Shown here piece by piece: positions 44,579 to 57,470 of a DNA stretch of 64,000 nt (its first letter is position 1; every line of letters starts with the position of its first letter). Made by a program: the position numbers and the translations under genes. A model generated the notes under the pieces. It did no database searches and was not told the DNA's origin. It saw only the letters and a program-made list of their open reading frames with translations. The DNA is from Selaginella moellendorffii (lineage: Eukaryota; Streptophyta; Lycopodiopsida; Selaginellales; Selaginellaceae): positions 2,721,060 to 2,785,059 of the forward strand of contig NW_003314269.1 of NCBI RefSeq assembly GCF_000143415.4, written 5' to 3'.

Positions 44579-47500
44579 TTATGTATACATGACTAAATCC
44601 AACCTTAACGTACCAGTGGCAACTAGCTCGAGTAAATCCTTTAGCTTTTTCGCGTTAAGAGGTTTGCTAATGTACCCATCCATTCCAGCAGCTATACAGC
44701 GATCTCCGTCCCCGGACATGGCGTGTGCCGTCATTGCAACTATAGGAGTTCTCACTCCACTGCTCTTCTCAAGCTCACGAATTTCCCTCGTGGCCTGGAA
44801 ACCATCGCAAATTGGCATTTGAACCTGGATTTTTCACAAGAAAGTCTCAAACAAAAATGTAGATGAAGAAGAAAGAACTTACATCCATCAAGACGAGATC
44901 GAAAAACTCTTTTGACGATTGCTCGACCGCTTCGCTACCATTGCAAGCCAAAACGGTTGCATGACCCCACTTCTGTAGCAGTGTCATTGCAACCCGCTGG
45001 TTCACGACATTGTCTTCTGCTACCAAAATCTTGAGGCCTTTGGATTGTCCCTCAGGGATTTGCTTGAGCGATCTTCCCTGGAAAATATTCAGGCATAAAA
45101 TCAAGACAAACAAAAAACTCCATTGCATTACCTGTGGCTCCTGAGAGACAATTTCAGGATCTTCGGGAATTCCTAGAGCGGCATTTAAAGCTCGTTTTAA
45201 TAGAGCTCGTTTGATTGGCTTTGATGTGTGGACGTCAACACCTATCTGCTTACACCTGGGAGAAAAGCACGAAGTGTGCCATGAATAAGCAAAAGGAAGA
45301 ATGAAGAGATTGTACCTTGCTGCGTCCGAGTGTTCTAGAGAAGTAAGCATGACAATAGGAAGCATTGGAGTGTCTTTGAGATTTTGGTCCAGACACTTAG
45401 TACCTTCGCTTGGCGTCGAAAAGTTTTGCTCTGCCACTTGAGACTTGGAACTTTGAGCTGGTGATCCCCGATGCTTGTGGATGATTCCATTGGGGAGTTT
45501 ATTGTGTCCACGTATCAATATCGATGGACACTCGGGCTCCACTTCATGGTCTCCGTTACACAGCCTATTGCAGTGTATAGTCTGTGAACTGCTGCTAACA
45601 CCACTGAGGGGTCTCGCTGTGCTCCGGCTCTGGATCAAGCTTGGATTTTCTTGTAAACTCTTTACCAAGTCAGTAGCACTCGTCCCTTTCAGCCACATAT
45701 CGAGGAGTAAGACCCTAAAAGGCTGGCCTCTTTGAGCAGCTCTTTGGAAGGCCGAAAGAGCATCCTCAACACCATTTGCGGATTCCACAACCATTCCCCA
45801 CGCCTGAGTAAAGAAAAATAAAAATGAGGTGGAAGTAATGAAACAAAAGCTTGCCAGTCTTTTACCCTGAGCATTCGAACAAGGATGTCTCTGCTCGTTT
45901 TGTTGTCGTCCACCACCAGGGAGGAGACGTCTTTCAAGCTTTCCACGCCTAGAGGCGGCGAAGTTCCAGGCACTGATACAGGGACATGAAATGTAGCCGT
46001 GAAGTAGAAAGTACTTCCCTGCCCTTCACTTTCCACCCACATTCTTCCTCCCATGGCTGCAGCGAGCTTGGAAGATATCACGAGTCCTAACCCGGTTCCT
46101 CCATACAACCTTCAGTAAAAGAAAAAACCATTAGAAACAAGCCTTTGCAAAAACAAGGACAAGGAAAATAACTACCTCGTGGTGGAAGAATCCACCTGTG
46201 AAAAAGCCTGGAACAGTAGTGACTGCTTGTTCTTCGGGATTCCCACTCCTGAAAAAACTCAATTAGATGGATCCAAATGCTCGACTTGTATATACTTACC
46301 GGTATCGTTCACTGAAAACAGTAGTTCAACAGTTTCTTTGGTTTTGTTTTGAAGCTTCGCAAGAACCACGACTTCTCCGTCCTCCGTGAACTTAATCCCG
46401 TTACCTTTAGAGAAAGAAACGCTAAAAAGTTAGATGCGAATCCAATCTGTGTCTGAAAGATACGCTGCGTACCAATGAGATTGACGAACACTTGAAAGAG
46501 CCTCCCAGGATCGCCAACTATCTGATCAGGAACATCGGCATCAGCACTCCAAGCTAGCTCCAGGTTTTTCTTGTGTGCCCGTGCTGCTAGAACTGACACA
46601 GCGTGCTCTAGCTGGTCATACAACGAGAACTGGATGTCTTCCATCTCCAGCTTTCCAGCTTCTATCTTGCTGAAATCTAGAATGTCTGTGATTATCCGCA
46701 ACAAATGCTTCGCAGAGAAGCGCACCTGATACAACGAGGCACCCAAGTTGGTCACTCGAATCAATCTAGCTACAAGCTTGAACTTGATCTTACGTACAAG
46801 TTCCAGATATTCTTGTTGTTCTGTAGACGTCTGAGTGTCCAGGCACAGCTCCGTGCAGTTGATGATTCCGTTCAAGGGAGTGCGAATTTCGTGTGACATG
46901 TTTGCGAGGAACTCCGACTTGGCTTTGTCAGCTGCGACGGCTACATCTTTGGCCATTTGTAGCTCCATCTCCATCCGCTTTCTCTCCTCGATCTCGGTCG
47001 CCAGAATTTCATTTGCTCGAGCAAGATCTCGCGTTCGCTCTGCAACCTAGAGACAGTAGGCTTAGTATTATATGAAGTAAAAGATACACGACGAAGAAAC
47101 CTTTTGCTCCAACGTAGAGTGATGGTCAGATATCTGATCTGCCATGCTGTTGAAAATTCCCTGCAGGTCATGAATTTCATCCCGAAACCAGGCTGAGTTA
47201 CTCTTGACTCGAGCTCCCATGTCACCACTCCCAAGAGCCGCTGCTACTTTCCCAAGCTCGATAATCGGTGCGGTGAAAACCTGCAATTGCACGTTAAAAA
47301 AATAAACGAAGAAATGTTTTTCCTTCTACCTTTGCAAGGCAAAGAGAAGCGATGATTCCAACGACCAGAATCACCACTATGGTGACCACAATAACAATTT
47401 GTATGTTGGATATTGGTGCGTAAGCTTCTTTGATATCGAGCTTTGCAAGAAGACCTGCAAGTCAACCAAAGATTTTAGAACAGAATAAAAAAACCAAACC

Positions 47501-48702
47501 AACAAGCTCACCCCAGTTCAGGTATCCAACTGGAGCGTAGGCGACGATAACTTCCACTCCTCTATAGTCTCGCTCTCGTCGAACTCCAGATAGTCCGCCT
47601 ATAGCACTGGCCATGGAACCACTGAGAGGAACCGACGTAACACCGGGATGAGCTTGCGGAGGCAACAAGAGGTGTACAGTTTTATTCTCAATAGGCACCC
47701 CTACAATCAGCTCGCCAGTGTTCTGGAGCCCAGTTCTGTCGTGGATTAACGTCTTCAACGTTGTCGCATTAATCAACGCGGTCAGCACTCCTATCATGGT
47801 CTGATTCTGTAGAGCAAAACACGAAAAGAATAAAAAACAAAGGTTATAACTACTATGCAAAGTCAAAACCACGCTAAGAAATCCAAAACCAGGAAGAACA
47901 AAGACATCTTACCAGCATAATGGCTCTAGAAATGTTATACTCCCACAGCTTGTCACGCAGTTTCGGGAAAGCGATCTGTACAGGCGCGGTCTCCACAAGC
48001 TTATAATCCTGGTGGGCGAGAGATGGACTGAAAGTCTGGTTGTTGCTCGTCGCAAAGTGGAGCGAGCCTTCCTTGTTGTAGACAGCAGCACCCGTGATCT
48101 CCGAGATGGCAGAGATGGCCGACTGGAGGTCATACTTGGCGGTCTCCCGCGTAACTCCCGTGTTTGCGAGATTGTTAACGATCTGGATTCTGGAAGCGAT
48201 GAGCACCATCTTATCGATCTCGCCCAGCAGGTAGTCATTGAGTTGCTCTCGCCGGAGAACCGAGACTGCTGCCAAGCGCCGGCCAATCTCGTCAGCTAGC
48301 TGCTGGTGTGTCTTAAACCATAGAACAGCAGCTAGAACTCCAGAGGAAGATACGACCTGTAAGACGAAAAGAAAAAGATAGAGAAACTTTGCGTAAGTCT
48401 GCCACCAACATAAAGAAGCAGGCGAAAACAAAACATCAAAACGAAACAACGAGCAAGAACTTGAAAGAAAGAACACTTACCACAATTCCAATGAAGAGCG
48501 TGAGCTTGAAAAGAATGGAAGCTTTCAAGCTCATCTTCTTGCTGCTCCGGCTGGATTGACAGGCTGCGCCAGCCGAATTGTTGGGATGATCATCGGGAAC
48601 CGGGAGGGTGACGTCTGACACTGCTCCATTGATCTTGCTGGCTTCGTGGCGTTGCTCGAGAGCGCCACCAGTGGAGCTCTTTTGGAAAGCCAAGCACACC
48701 AT
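44579..48702 (-). CDS. Membrane hybrid histidine kinase with HAMP and two receiver domains
   Basis: About eleven exons with short introns. Order: Ser/Pro-rich cytosolic leader; membrane segment (about 48500-48320); extracytoplasmic Cache-like sensor (48300-47500); second membrane segment [19 protein letters not shown] (about 47400); HAMP ([20 protein letters not shown]); coiled coil; HisKA with the phosphoacceptor in [13 protein letters not shown] (about 46880); HATPase with DTGVGIP and [11 protein letters not shown]; receiver 1 ([26 protein letters not shown]); receiver 2 ([26 protein letters not shown]). Both receivers keep the phosphorylatable Asp and the Lys. It is not a CHASE cytokinin receptor or an ethylene receptor. 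Start: the frame extends upstream to 48846 without an ATG, so I use the ATG at 48702; an upstream exon is possible. Outputs would go to HPt proteins and response regulators. Confidence 0.9.
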
Positions 48703-50590
48703 GACTGATGGATTTGATGACGATCGAGTAAAAGCTGGCGATGAGGATGAAGTAAGGGGAGGAGGAGGAAGATTGAGCTTTGGAGATTGCTGCTTCCTGA
48801 ATGGAGAGCTCAGATTGCGCCCATCGTCATCAGTCTCCCTGTCCAATCCAACCCACCAGGACCAAACCTTCTAAGAAAAAGAGAGAGAACAAAGTGGAGG
48901 TGAAAGAGATTGACATTTTCCCTCCCACGAACAGCAATAGAAAGCAAGCGGGGATAAGGGGGGGGAGGAGAAAAGAGAAAGAAACAAACCCCACGGGAAC
49001 TGGTAGCTACAAAACCCTGAATTTCGAGCGCTCGCCGCCCGTCGCGCGACCGATCGCCTAGAAAACTGGAATTTCTCTCATCAATCCGTGAGAAAAAAGA
49101 TGAGCGATCTCGCCATAGTCAACAAACATCGGCTTCCGCGAAGCCGCGTCGCAAAGGCGATGTGCTGCGTTGTTTGGTGCCCTGAATTCGCGCGCAAAGG
49201 AATCACTCGTGAATCTGCCCGAGCCAGCTCCCAAAATCTCCCCCCACTTTCCCCTCCTCCCTCCTCGTCCCCTCTAGCCCTAAAATTTTGTTTTGGTGTG
49301 GCAAAACGAGCCACTCGAACATCACTGGAAGAGGACCGCTAGTAGTAGAGAGAAACACATTCACGAGTATATTCCAGGCGCATATTCTTCTCGTCTTCTG
49401 CCCAGATTATTTAATGCGGGCGTACGGCGCATGTCCGTTGCTGTTGAGCCCCACCGGCGGGTAACGTGTCCTTGCCGTACTGGCCCATTTTTTCGTTTTT
49501 ACCGCTCTGGGGCTCCACCAACTTTACTTCCATGCGAAAGACGAGTGATTAGATTTTCGATTATAAGTCAAACCCAATAGTGTTGTCGTTTATAAGTACC
49601 TTCTCCCATGCATGAAAAAGAATGAAAGCTTATTTTATTATCCTCACCATAGTCTCCTCTAAAGAACATTCCACCAACTTATATTAGCGCTAATTATCTC
49701 TAGAGAGAGAGAGCATTTAAAAGGTGGCGACCTATGACTTGCCAAAGATTTCGACGTCAAACCTCCCATGTTTGATGCAATGTGGTGTTTTACCTTCCTA
49801 GTAGAGCACTTCTCTCGGCCCCATACATATGCAGAGTTTGCAGAGTTTGTGGCAAAAGAGTTCCTATGTTTTGCTCAAGGTGGGTGGAGTGACAGATTCC
49901 ACAGGGCCCTTTTTTATTTTTTATGTTCTTGGAAAAAGGATCACATTGTCAAGTGGTGAACCCATTTCAAAATGCTATGTTGCTGTCTTGAAAAAATGAA
50001 ATGTAATAAATACATAATAGGAAGATAAGAGCTGGAAATAAAAGAGAATGGGTGATTTTGGGCTCCACAGTCATCAACTCACGAGCTTGTCATTTGACCC
50101 TCTACGGATGTTACACTACGTCTCTTCCATCTAAATGTAGTGCTGCTCGAGAGAAAGTCTTTGTCGTCTGGAGGCAAAGAAGCTCCCACCAAGAAAAAAG
50201 GAATTTTCCCTTGTCAAAGTTCTCGACCTCGACGGATGGAGAAATCGAAGCTTACATTATGAAAAAAGAGGAAAAAGAAAGATATAATTCCACAAGGACG
50301 TTTTTTTGTGTCCGAGTAGAGTGGTCCTCCTTGTCTATTAAAGCCGCATAACGTACGAGCCTCATGGCCATTCTTCATAGTAGCAAGTTTGTTTCCAGCA
50401 GCGTGGACGCTTCCCCGGATCATCTTTATGCCACTCGCTGGAAACCAATCGAGGCGTGAGCCTTGTCTGCCGAGAATTCCAAAACTTGGATTTCCTCGAT
50501 CGATGTGGCCGATCAAGTTATAGCGAGAAGCGTACCTTGTTTGTTAGCCCACTTTAAAGTGTTTTCGTTTCAAGCTTTTGTCTATGCTCG
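48703..50590. other. Kinase 5' region and intergenic DNA
   Basis: 48703-49050 is probably the kinase 5' leader and promoter. The rest holds no recognised gene; 50340-50590 is likely the 3' untranslated region of the sugar transporter. An Arg/Gly-containing open frame at 50214-50516 on the minus strand has no family signature. Confidence 0.5.
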
Positions 50591-52923
50591 CTAGTCTGGA
50601 TTTATGAGAAGCTGGATCTCCTCGAGCGATTTGCCTTTGGTCTCGATGATGAAGCTGTTTGCAAAGGCGACGGTGGCCAAGGAGACGGCACCGAAGCCAG
50701 TGTAGACCGCTGGAAGGCCAAACGCTTGAATCGCGGTCAGGAAGAACAAGCCGATGAGAAAGTTGGACACCTGTAGAAATAGAACATGAGATTTTTTCTT
50801 TCTTGATACGAAAGAACACAAGAAGAGTGAAAAGAGATCACTCACCCAATGCACGCACAGGCTAAAAGCCATGATCTTTGCTCGGCTTCTCGTCGTGCAT
50901 AGCTCGGGGATGATAATACCTGTCACTGGCCCAGCTCCAAGAGCAAAGGTAAACATATATCTGTAGAGGACAAAGCTCAGTACTGGAGATCATCAAAGTC
51001 TACTACAAAGAAAAGCCTGGAAACTACAGAAGAACTACTAGATGAACGTTCCACGTACGTGAGTGTTCCAATCACGGAAAGTAAGTGCGCTACGGAGTCG
51101 TCCATGGGGGCCTCCAATGCCACTACGAGCACAGCCATGGAGATCGCCTACAAACGTGTTAAGAACAACAAGTGTTTCGAATCGAGCCTAGTTATTTGTT
51201 TTGTACCATGCCAGTGTAGCTGATCATTAAGAGCTTTCGCCGTCCTTGTTTGTCCATGAGAGACGATGCTACCAGCGCCCCTGCGAAGAGCCAAGCCATT
51301 GTAAACAAGAACACAGCCAAGCTTGAAAGACTACCCGCAAAGTTGACAACGCCAACGGCAACGCTGGCTGTTAATCCATCGCTAATCCCAGCGTCGTGGA
51401 AAGTCGAGGACGAGAAATACAAAACCCCGTTAATCCCCGCGAACTGCTGAAGGAAGAAGAGGGAGCCACCTATGAGTGCCACTGCGAAGAAATCATAGAA
51501 AAACATGAAACAAATTAAGAGAATGAGGGAGGAAACTTAAGAACCTTTTCGGTTTTGTGCGAGCAGGAGTTCTCCCCACGACGCTTGATCTTTCTCGCCA
51601 TCTACGTCGCTGGATCTTTTCAGCTCCTGGATCGCTTGCTCCACTTCGGCCTCACCCCACAGTTTTTTTATCGTGGAAAGTGCCTCTTCCCATTGTCCGT
51701 TCTGTATAGATACTCCTTGCGAGAAGTTTTAAGTACCTTTGAAGAGAAAAAAGCTTTTGCTTACTCTTGCGAGCCAGCGAGGGCTTTCCACGGCGAACTG
51801 CATTGCGACGATGAGCAATGCGGCAGGAACCGAGCCAATCCAAAACATTTCTCTCCACCTGGAAAAAGAAAGTATAAAATGTGTTTTTTTTTTTCCATCG
51901 TCGAAGTTGACGGAGTTTACTACCAGTGAGGATCGGTTTGTGCTGGAATTCCAAGGAGCAAAGAGACTATAATCCCGGTACACGTACCAATCTGGCATAA
52001 ACTACACAAGGCGCCTCGATACTTTGTGGGAGATATCTGTAAAACCAAGCTCTAAGATGTTAAGGAAAGAAATCTACGTGAAAAGTAGCAAACTCTACGA
52101 TCAAAACTTGCGGAAATAGAAAATCAAAAAACTATCACCTCTGAAATGTAGAGAGGAACGAGCGAGGTGTTGATCCCAATGCCGAGCCCCACCAAAGCCC
52201 GACCGATGAGCATTTCGTTAACTGTGTGAGCATTCGCACTGCATTCACACAAACAAGTCAGAGCAAGAAGAAACAAGAGGCAAAGAACACGACCAAGAAC
52301 TAGAAAAGAGCAAACCTGATAGCAGGCCCCAGGACGAGCGGGATCATATCCAGCTGGAAAGTTCTACGTCGTCCAATCTTGTCCGCTAGAACACCACCAC
52401 TTACGCTCCCAGCAAACGCACCCACAATGAAAATGCTCACCACGAAGCCTTGCATTATGGTGTCCCCGTCAAAGCCAAGCTCCCGGGCAATGGATTCCAG
52501 CGGTCCATTGATAACACTGCAAACCAAAAACTTAGAGCTCAAGAACACGCGAAAGAGCTCACCCAATGTGGTAACCAAACATGAAGTTCGCCATGGCCGC
52601 CGTGAGTACGTGCGGCAAAACAGGAACCCATCCGACGTCCGGATCGCCCAAATCGATGGAACTCTCCGGCTTGGTTGTCTTCGAAACATCTTCTAAAGAA
52701 GAAGAACGAGCCACAAACTCTAGCTAGTGTTCTTCAAGGGAAAGTTAAAAACCTTACCTTGTTTCGATGATAGCGTCTTGTCCTCCTCGCCAATCTTCGC
52801 ATTGGGCACTGCTCCAAAGCTCCTCCTTCTGGACCTAAATCCGGTTAAGTTTCTAGAAGAAAAGAAGGAAGAAGACGAGACTAAGGCCTTGGAATGGAGA
52901 GCTAGAGTGCACAGTGTTGCCAT
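50591..52923 (-). CDS. Plastid-type glucose/sugar transporter (MFS)
   Basis: Proton-coupled or facilitative sugar carrier of the major facilitator superfamily, like plastidic glucose transporter pGlcT. The first exon (ATG at 52923) is a Ser/Arg-rich transit peptide ([20 protein letters not shown]). Then come about nine short-intron exons with VGWVPVLPHVLTAAMANFMFGYH, DKIGRRRTF, RALVGLGIGINT, SPTKYRGAL, ESPRWLA, FLQQFAGINGVLYFSS, DKQGRRKLLM, PELCTTRSRAKIMAF and the sugar-porter end TKGKSLEEI, stop at 50591. All twelve membrane segments appear represented. Confidence 0.92.
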
Positions 52924-52995
52924 AAAAAAGATTTTGCCTCGGAAGTCCGAGAGCTGGTTAAATCATATGGAAACAATGACATCTCAGCTTTGGCA

Positions 52996-53030
<35 letters not shown>

Positions 53031-53952
53031 CTCTCTCTTTTTTTTTTTTTTTTCCCCATCTCTCTCTTTCAGCTGGATGATCACGGCTTGGGACAAATGT
53101 CGCAGAGAAAAGCTAGTAGCAATCCAAGAAAATAGAGATCTCTCGTTTAGTGAAGATTTATTATCACCGGCTTTATTGTTGCTTTATCGCGGTCGTAACA
53201 CGCAAGTAGCGAAAGAGAACCACACCGAATTTTCCCTATGATCACGGTAGAAACTCGATTGTCAAACTTCCAGTTCGACCAATGGATGGAGAAATTTTCC
53301 TCCGTATTTCCATTTTTCCACCCACGTGCACGGAACGAATTCGAAAACGTGGGATCTACAGCAAGCAAAGATTAGAAGATATTATTCTTACAGGAAAAAT
53401 CAATTAAGCTATTATGGAAGATGAGATGTTACCTCGAGAGAGGTTTCGGCTCTACTGCTTTCCACTCGGAAAATATCGAGTCACAGACAACCCGAGGAAT
53501 TGGAACCAGCTAGGCTGCGGCCGTACACGCCAAATAAGCCACCGCGAGCGCCAACTCGCCTCTACTCACAAACTCGTTTAAACAGAGCAAAGAGCGTGTA
53601 CGAAACGACTGTACCTTATCGCCAGTTTGATGAGCAGGTCCACCACAGATGGGGAGTATAAATACGCGACCACATCCCTCGCCTCTATCACAAAATCAAG
53701 TTTTTTAAGGTTTTATCTCGAGCAGACGAGCGAGCTAGTCCGAAAAGAGGCGAGCAATTCATTCTTTTCTCGTCCAATCCCCAGTCCAATTTGGTTTCGC
53801 TGTGAAGAGAGCTTTAAGTCGGTCCGGAAGAGAGAAAGAGAACGATTTTATTTCGCTCATATCTCACGAGATCCGATCCTCGCTACTCCAATTTCTTTGC
53901 TGCAGAGCTTGAGTTTCCTTCTTTTCTCTTTTTTTTCTTCTGTTCCGCGAAG
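52924..53952. promoter_or_regulatory. Shared upstream region of divergent transporter and oxygenase genes
   Basis: 1.03 kb between divergent start codons. A CT/GA microsatellite at 53000-53038 followed by a T run (53038-53055) lies about 80-130 bp upstream of the transporter ATG, a common position for GAGA-type elements in plant 5' leaders. TATAAATA at 53657-53664 could serve the oxygenase gene. Confidence 0.45.
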
Positions 53953-55172
53953 ATGGTTCAAATGCCGGTGGCGACGACGATCTTTGCCACCAACAGCAGC
54001 ATCCCGGAGCAGAAGCTCCTGAGCAATTCAGCTCCTTTTCCAGCGGTTCTCAAGCCGAGTTCCTCCGAGTCGAGCGACAAGCGGAGCCTTCTGCTAGCGC
54101 TGGAGCAGCCCGGCGGCAAATCCCTGCTGCGAAACGAGCTCGCCCGCAGCGGAGCGGTCCTGCTCCGCGGGTTCAACCTCGACTCCGCTGCCGACTTTGA
54201 CGAGCTTGTGCAGCGCCTCGACGGCGAGGAGTTCCCCTACAGCGTCGGGGGAGAGGCGACCCGGCAGCGAGTGCTGGGGAGAGTCTTCACCGCCAACGAT
54301 GGAATCCCGCTCCACAAGCCCATCGGCTTCCACAACGAAGTCGCTTATGTATGTTCCACTCATCTTCCCTTTTCGCGATGATACTGACTTTCTGCCTGCC
54401 ACCAGCTTCCAAACTCGCCATCGAGGATTGTTTTCTTCTGCCAGAGCCCCGCTCCACAAGAGGCTGGCGGAAGCACGCTAGTTGCTCACGGAAGAACGGT
54501 GTATGAGAAACTTGTGGAGAGTGGACACGAGCACTTCCTCGAGGAGCTGTCGCAAAAAGGCGTGAGATACTCCAAGAAGCTGGCCCAGGGAGGGCATGGG
54601 AGCTGGAAGTCTATGTTCCAGACGGATGACAAGCTTGAGGCGGAGCAAAGGTATCCACTTGCTGTCCTCCCTCCTATCATTGCTTGGACCCGAGTTTTCC
54701 TTTCTGTCACTCTCTTTGGTTTTGCTTTGCTTCGCGTCCAAAGCTGCTTGGTCATCTTTGCCTCAAAACTTCTTTTTGCTGCCTCTAACCAGCTCCGTTT
54801 TTTGTTTCCAGGGCCGAGAAAGTTGGTTCCAGAATCGAGTGGCTCGACAACGACGAGGCTCGTTTCATTTCCAATCCCTGCCCCGGCGTGAAGATCAATC
54901 CACACACTGGCGAGAAAGTCTGGTTCAACACCATCGCCGGCATCCAAGTCTTCAAGGCCTCCGCACCCCCGGGATCCTTTGATGCTTACTTTGGAGATTG
55001 CTCTCCCTTCCCCCAGGATGCTCTGGATGCCTGCCTGCGGATCCTGGACGAGGAGAAAGTTGCCTTCCCCTGGCAAAAAGGAGACGTCCTCATCGTTGAT
55101 AACGCCAATGTTCTTCACGCCCGGCAGCCTTCCAAACGGCCGAGAACTGTTCTAGTCTCCCTGTTGAAGTGA
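53953..55172 (+). CDS. TauD/clavaminate-synthase-like Fe(II)/2-oxoglutarate oxygenase
   Basis: Three exons: 53953-54348, 54406-54650, 54812-55172; the junctions keep frame and give 333 residues. TauD-family features: GAVLLRGFN near residue 75, an iron ligand pair in IGFHNEVAY (His-x-Glu as in clavaminate synthase), PQEAGGSTLVAHGRTVY, a distal His in NVLHARQPSKRPRTVLVS with the 2-oxoglutarate-binding Arg. It is similar in design to plant clavaminate-synthase-like proteins, whose substrates are generally unknown. No transit peptide is obvious. Introns are 57 and 161 bp. Confidence 0.94.
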
Positions 55173-55653
55173 CAAAGATTCGGTGCCGCTACAATTTCCA
55201 ACGTGTGCCTGCTCGCCGCGAGTATTGTCCGACATTTCCTTTTCCTTCCAGCCCTCCTCCAGGCCGGCCTTGACCCGGTTCGTGCATGTATGTGTGTCGT
55301 TCGCAGACTTCTCGGGGTGGTATCGAGTTGGACGGATAGAGACCTCCAAACCACGACGCCTTCTCGACTGCGATATAGAAGTTTTGCTACATGTGTATAA
55401 CGCTCTCGGTCCATCGTGATCGGAAATAAGAATTTGGACCGCATTTCAGTGTCACACCCCGCAGCTCCCGGGTCTCAGTACCAATCAAAGTTGCAGCAGC
55501 AGAAATGAGAAACGCCAGCACAACGTGTTTGTCACAAGTTGCAAAAATCTTCGAAAACCACTGTCGGCAAACCACCTTGCTCGACTTTCTTTCCCATTTG
55601 CCAGATCCATGCTACCTTCGGGGGGACTGCATTAGGACTGCATTAGAACTGCA
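55173..55653. other. Convergent 3' region
   Basis: Lies between the oxygenase stop and the small minus-strand ORF; presumably 3' untranslated sequence from both sides. Nothing else recognised. Confidence 0.6.
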
Positions 55654-55929
55654 TTAAGCTTTGTCCAAAAATTTGTCTGGAGTTTTGTAGCTTTGCCCTT
55701 TACAGGCCCATGTCTGTGTTAAAAAGACAAGGAAAATATCATAAGAAATCGAAGCACGAGGTTTATAAAAGTCGTACCACTCATGGTCTGCGTCAATCTT
55801 TGCCTCGTTGCATTTGAGAGCGCCATATGCTTTCTTGCGAGGCCTCTGAGCACCCCACATGCAACGTGGCTGCGCCGGGAACACGAGAGCCAAAGAAGCA
55901 GCCAAAAAACAAAGAAGTAAGAAAACCAT
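55654..55929 (-). CDS. Possible small secreted protein
   Basis: 91-codon frame with ATG at 55929 and a strong signal-peptide start (MVFLLLCFLAASLALVFPAQP), then a short basic and Cys-containing mature part (Cys at about residues 23, 40, 75). It begins only 24 bp after the peroxidase stop on the same strand, so it may be a frame inside the peroxidase 3' untranslated region. A pyrimidine-rich TTTTTAACACAG inside the frame could be an intron acceptor; splicing there would truncate the product. No family recognised. Confidence 0.4.
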   Translation of the reverse strand: MVFLLLCFLAASLALVFPAQPRCMWGAQRPRKKAYGALKCNEAKIDADHEWYDFYKPRASISYDIFLVFLTQTWACKGQSYKTPDKFLDKA

Positions 55930-55953
55930 TCTCTATTGTATTACCAGGGACTT

Positions 55954-57438
55954 TTATCCTTCCCATTCCGCGCCTAGATTTACCAGCTTAGTGTAGGCCA
56001 ACGTGAAATCGGCGTAGAACTTCGACTGGTCCCGCTTGTAAAGTTGTATCCAGCTGAAAGTCGAAGAAATAAACAGTATCATCTAAAACGAAATTCAGCG
56101 ACTTACGGGAGGCACTCTTCGTCACTGACAAGGACTCTATCAGATGGCAAGCCGATCATTGACGCCATTTTGTTATCTGAAAAACAAAACAAAACAAAGA
56201 AAAAAATGAAAGAAAGGATGCACCGTCAAAGTCTTTGATCTTGGTCAGCTTACCAGGATCGCTCCAAGGCATCTTCAAGAGAACGTCGTAATAGCTGTTG
56301 TCAAACACTGTAGGATTGCCAAAACCTTTGCTGCCAAGCGTATGAGCGCCCGAAAGAGCTACCATTTCTTGAGTCCTACAAGCTTGACAAAGTCGCAGCC
56401 ATTAGGAAAGTGATAAGAAAAAAGCATGAAAAGTTCGAGCGAACTTTGACGAGACATACTCACGAGAAACCCTTGCTTTGAAAAATCTTCTTCAGGGCCA
56501 CAGCATTGAGATCCTCGCTAGGCAGCTCACCTTGTATGTCAGCAACACTGGATCAACACATAAACTAGACGGTCAATACACTGTCTTCCGGTCATAGTAA
56601 AGAGTCAACACCAACCTTGAGTCCAGTCTTCCTAACTTCACGGGAATGAAGGGTCCTCCACAGATAACGATGGCTTCTGACCCAGCAACAGCAATAAGAT
56701 CCGCCCAAGACACTTAAAAAACATCAAAATAACGCAAAATTAATTCACGAAAGCATGGCGAGAATCTATGATAAACAGTACCATGAAGAGAACCTTCTAA
56801 CTCCCCCCTAGCTTTGTTGAGGACCTAAGAAAAGGAGTGCTCATATTTGTTTAGCCTAACTTGACATGAGCATTACAATTACCTTGATGGATCGTTCGAG
56901 ACCCGCGTTCTCTGGTCTTTCCAGCTCGTAAATGATAGATCCATTCATCCCACCACCTAAATGATATAAAAGAAGATGTCTAGACATTTGCGATGAAGAA
57001 GAAACTCGTTCTACCTTTGGAAGCGCTGAAAGTCCCAGCATCATGAAACACGAGCCTCAAAAGACCAGGAGCTTTTTGCTTGCTCACAACTTTCCGCAGA
57101 GCTTCACGAATGCGACTGTCTTTTGCATCCTCGCTTCTGCGCAAGGAGAGAAAAAAAAAATCCATCAAAGAACGAAGCGAGGATTTAAAAGCAAGCCACC
57201 GACACTGCTAAAGCAAACTTGCTGCTAAGTAGGGCTGCCGACGATGAGGAAAGAAGAGCAAAACGCCTAGTGACCACTGGACTCCTTGCTACAAAACAAG
57301 AACAGCCAAGCTCGAAATAAAAGAAACAGGAGAAGCATATAAGTTACCTTCGTCTCGACAATCGCAAGAAGCGCATCGGCCGCCATCGATCTTGGGAAGA
57401 GCGCCAACGGAGGACGTCCACGCGAGTAGCATTGCCAT
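55954..57438 (-). CDS. APX6-like class I peroxidase
   Basis: Heme peroxidase related to plant APX6-type ascorbate peroxidases. ATG at 57438, stop at 55956-55954, about nine exons. The first two exons encode a leader rich in Ser/Ala/Leu (SSSSAALLSSKFALAVS), probably a plastid transit peptide. The core has LLRLVFHDAGTF with distal Arg and His (Phe where APX normally has Trp), NGSIIYELERPENAGLERS, SWADLIAVAGSEAI and the proximal-His motif EMVALSGAHTLGSKGFG, ending DKMASMIGLPSDRVLV and KFYADFTLAYTKLVNLG. The exon 2/3 junction is not settled by consensus sites alone. Because the usual Trp is replaced, ascorbate use is uncertain. Confidence 0.88.
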
Positions 57439-57470
57439 ACCTAGATTAAAAAATGGGGGAAATCTTACAT

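Noticed and set aside
48703-48846. N-terminal extension of the histidine kinase beginning at a TTG
   Set aside because: The frame is open but has no ATG; I kept the first ATG (48702) and note an upstream exon as possible.
50214-50516. Minus-strand 100-codon frame between the kinase and transporter genes
   Set aside because: No signal peptide, domain or splice context; more likely the transporter 3' untranslated region.
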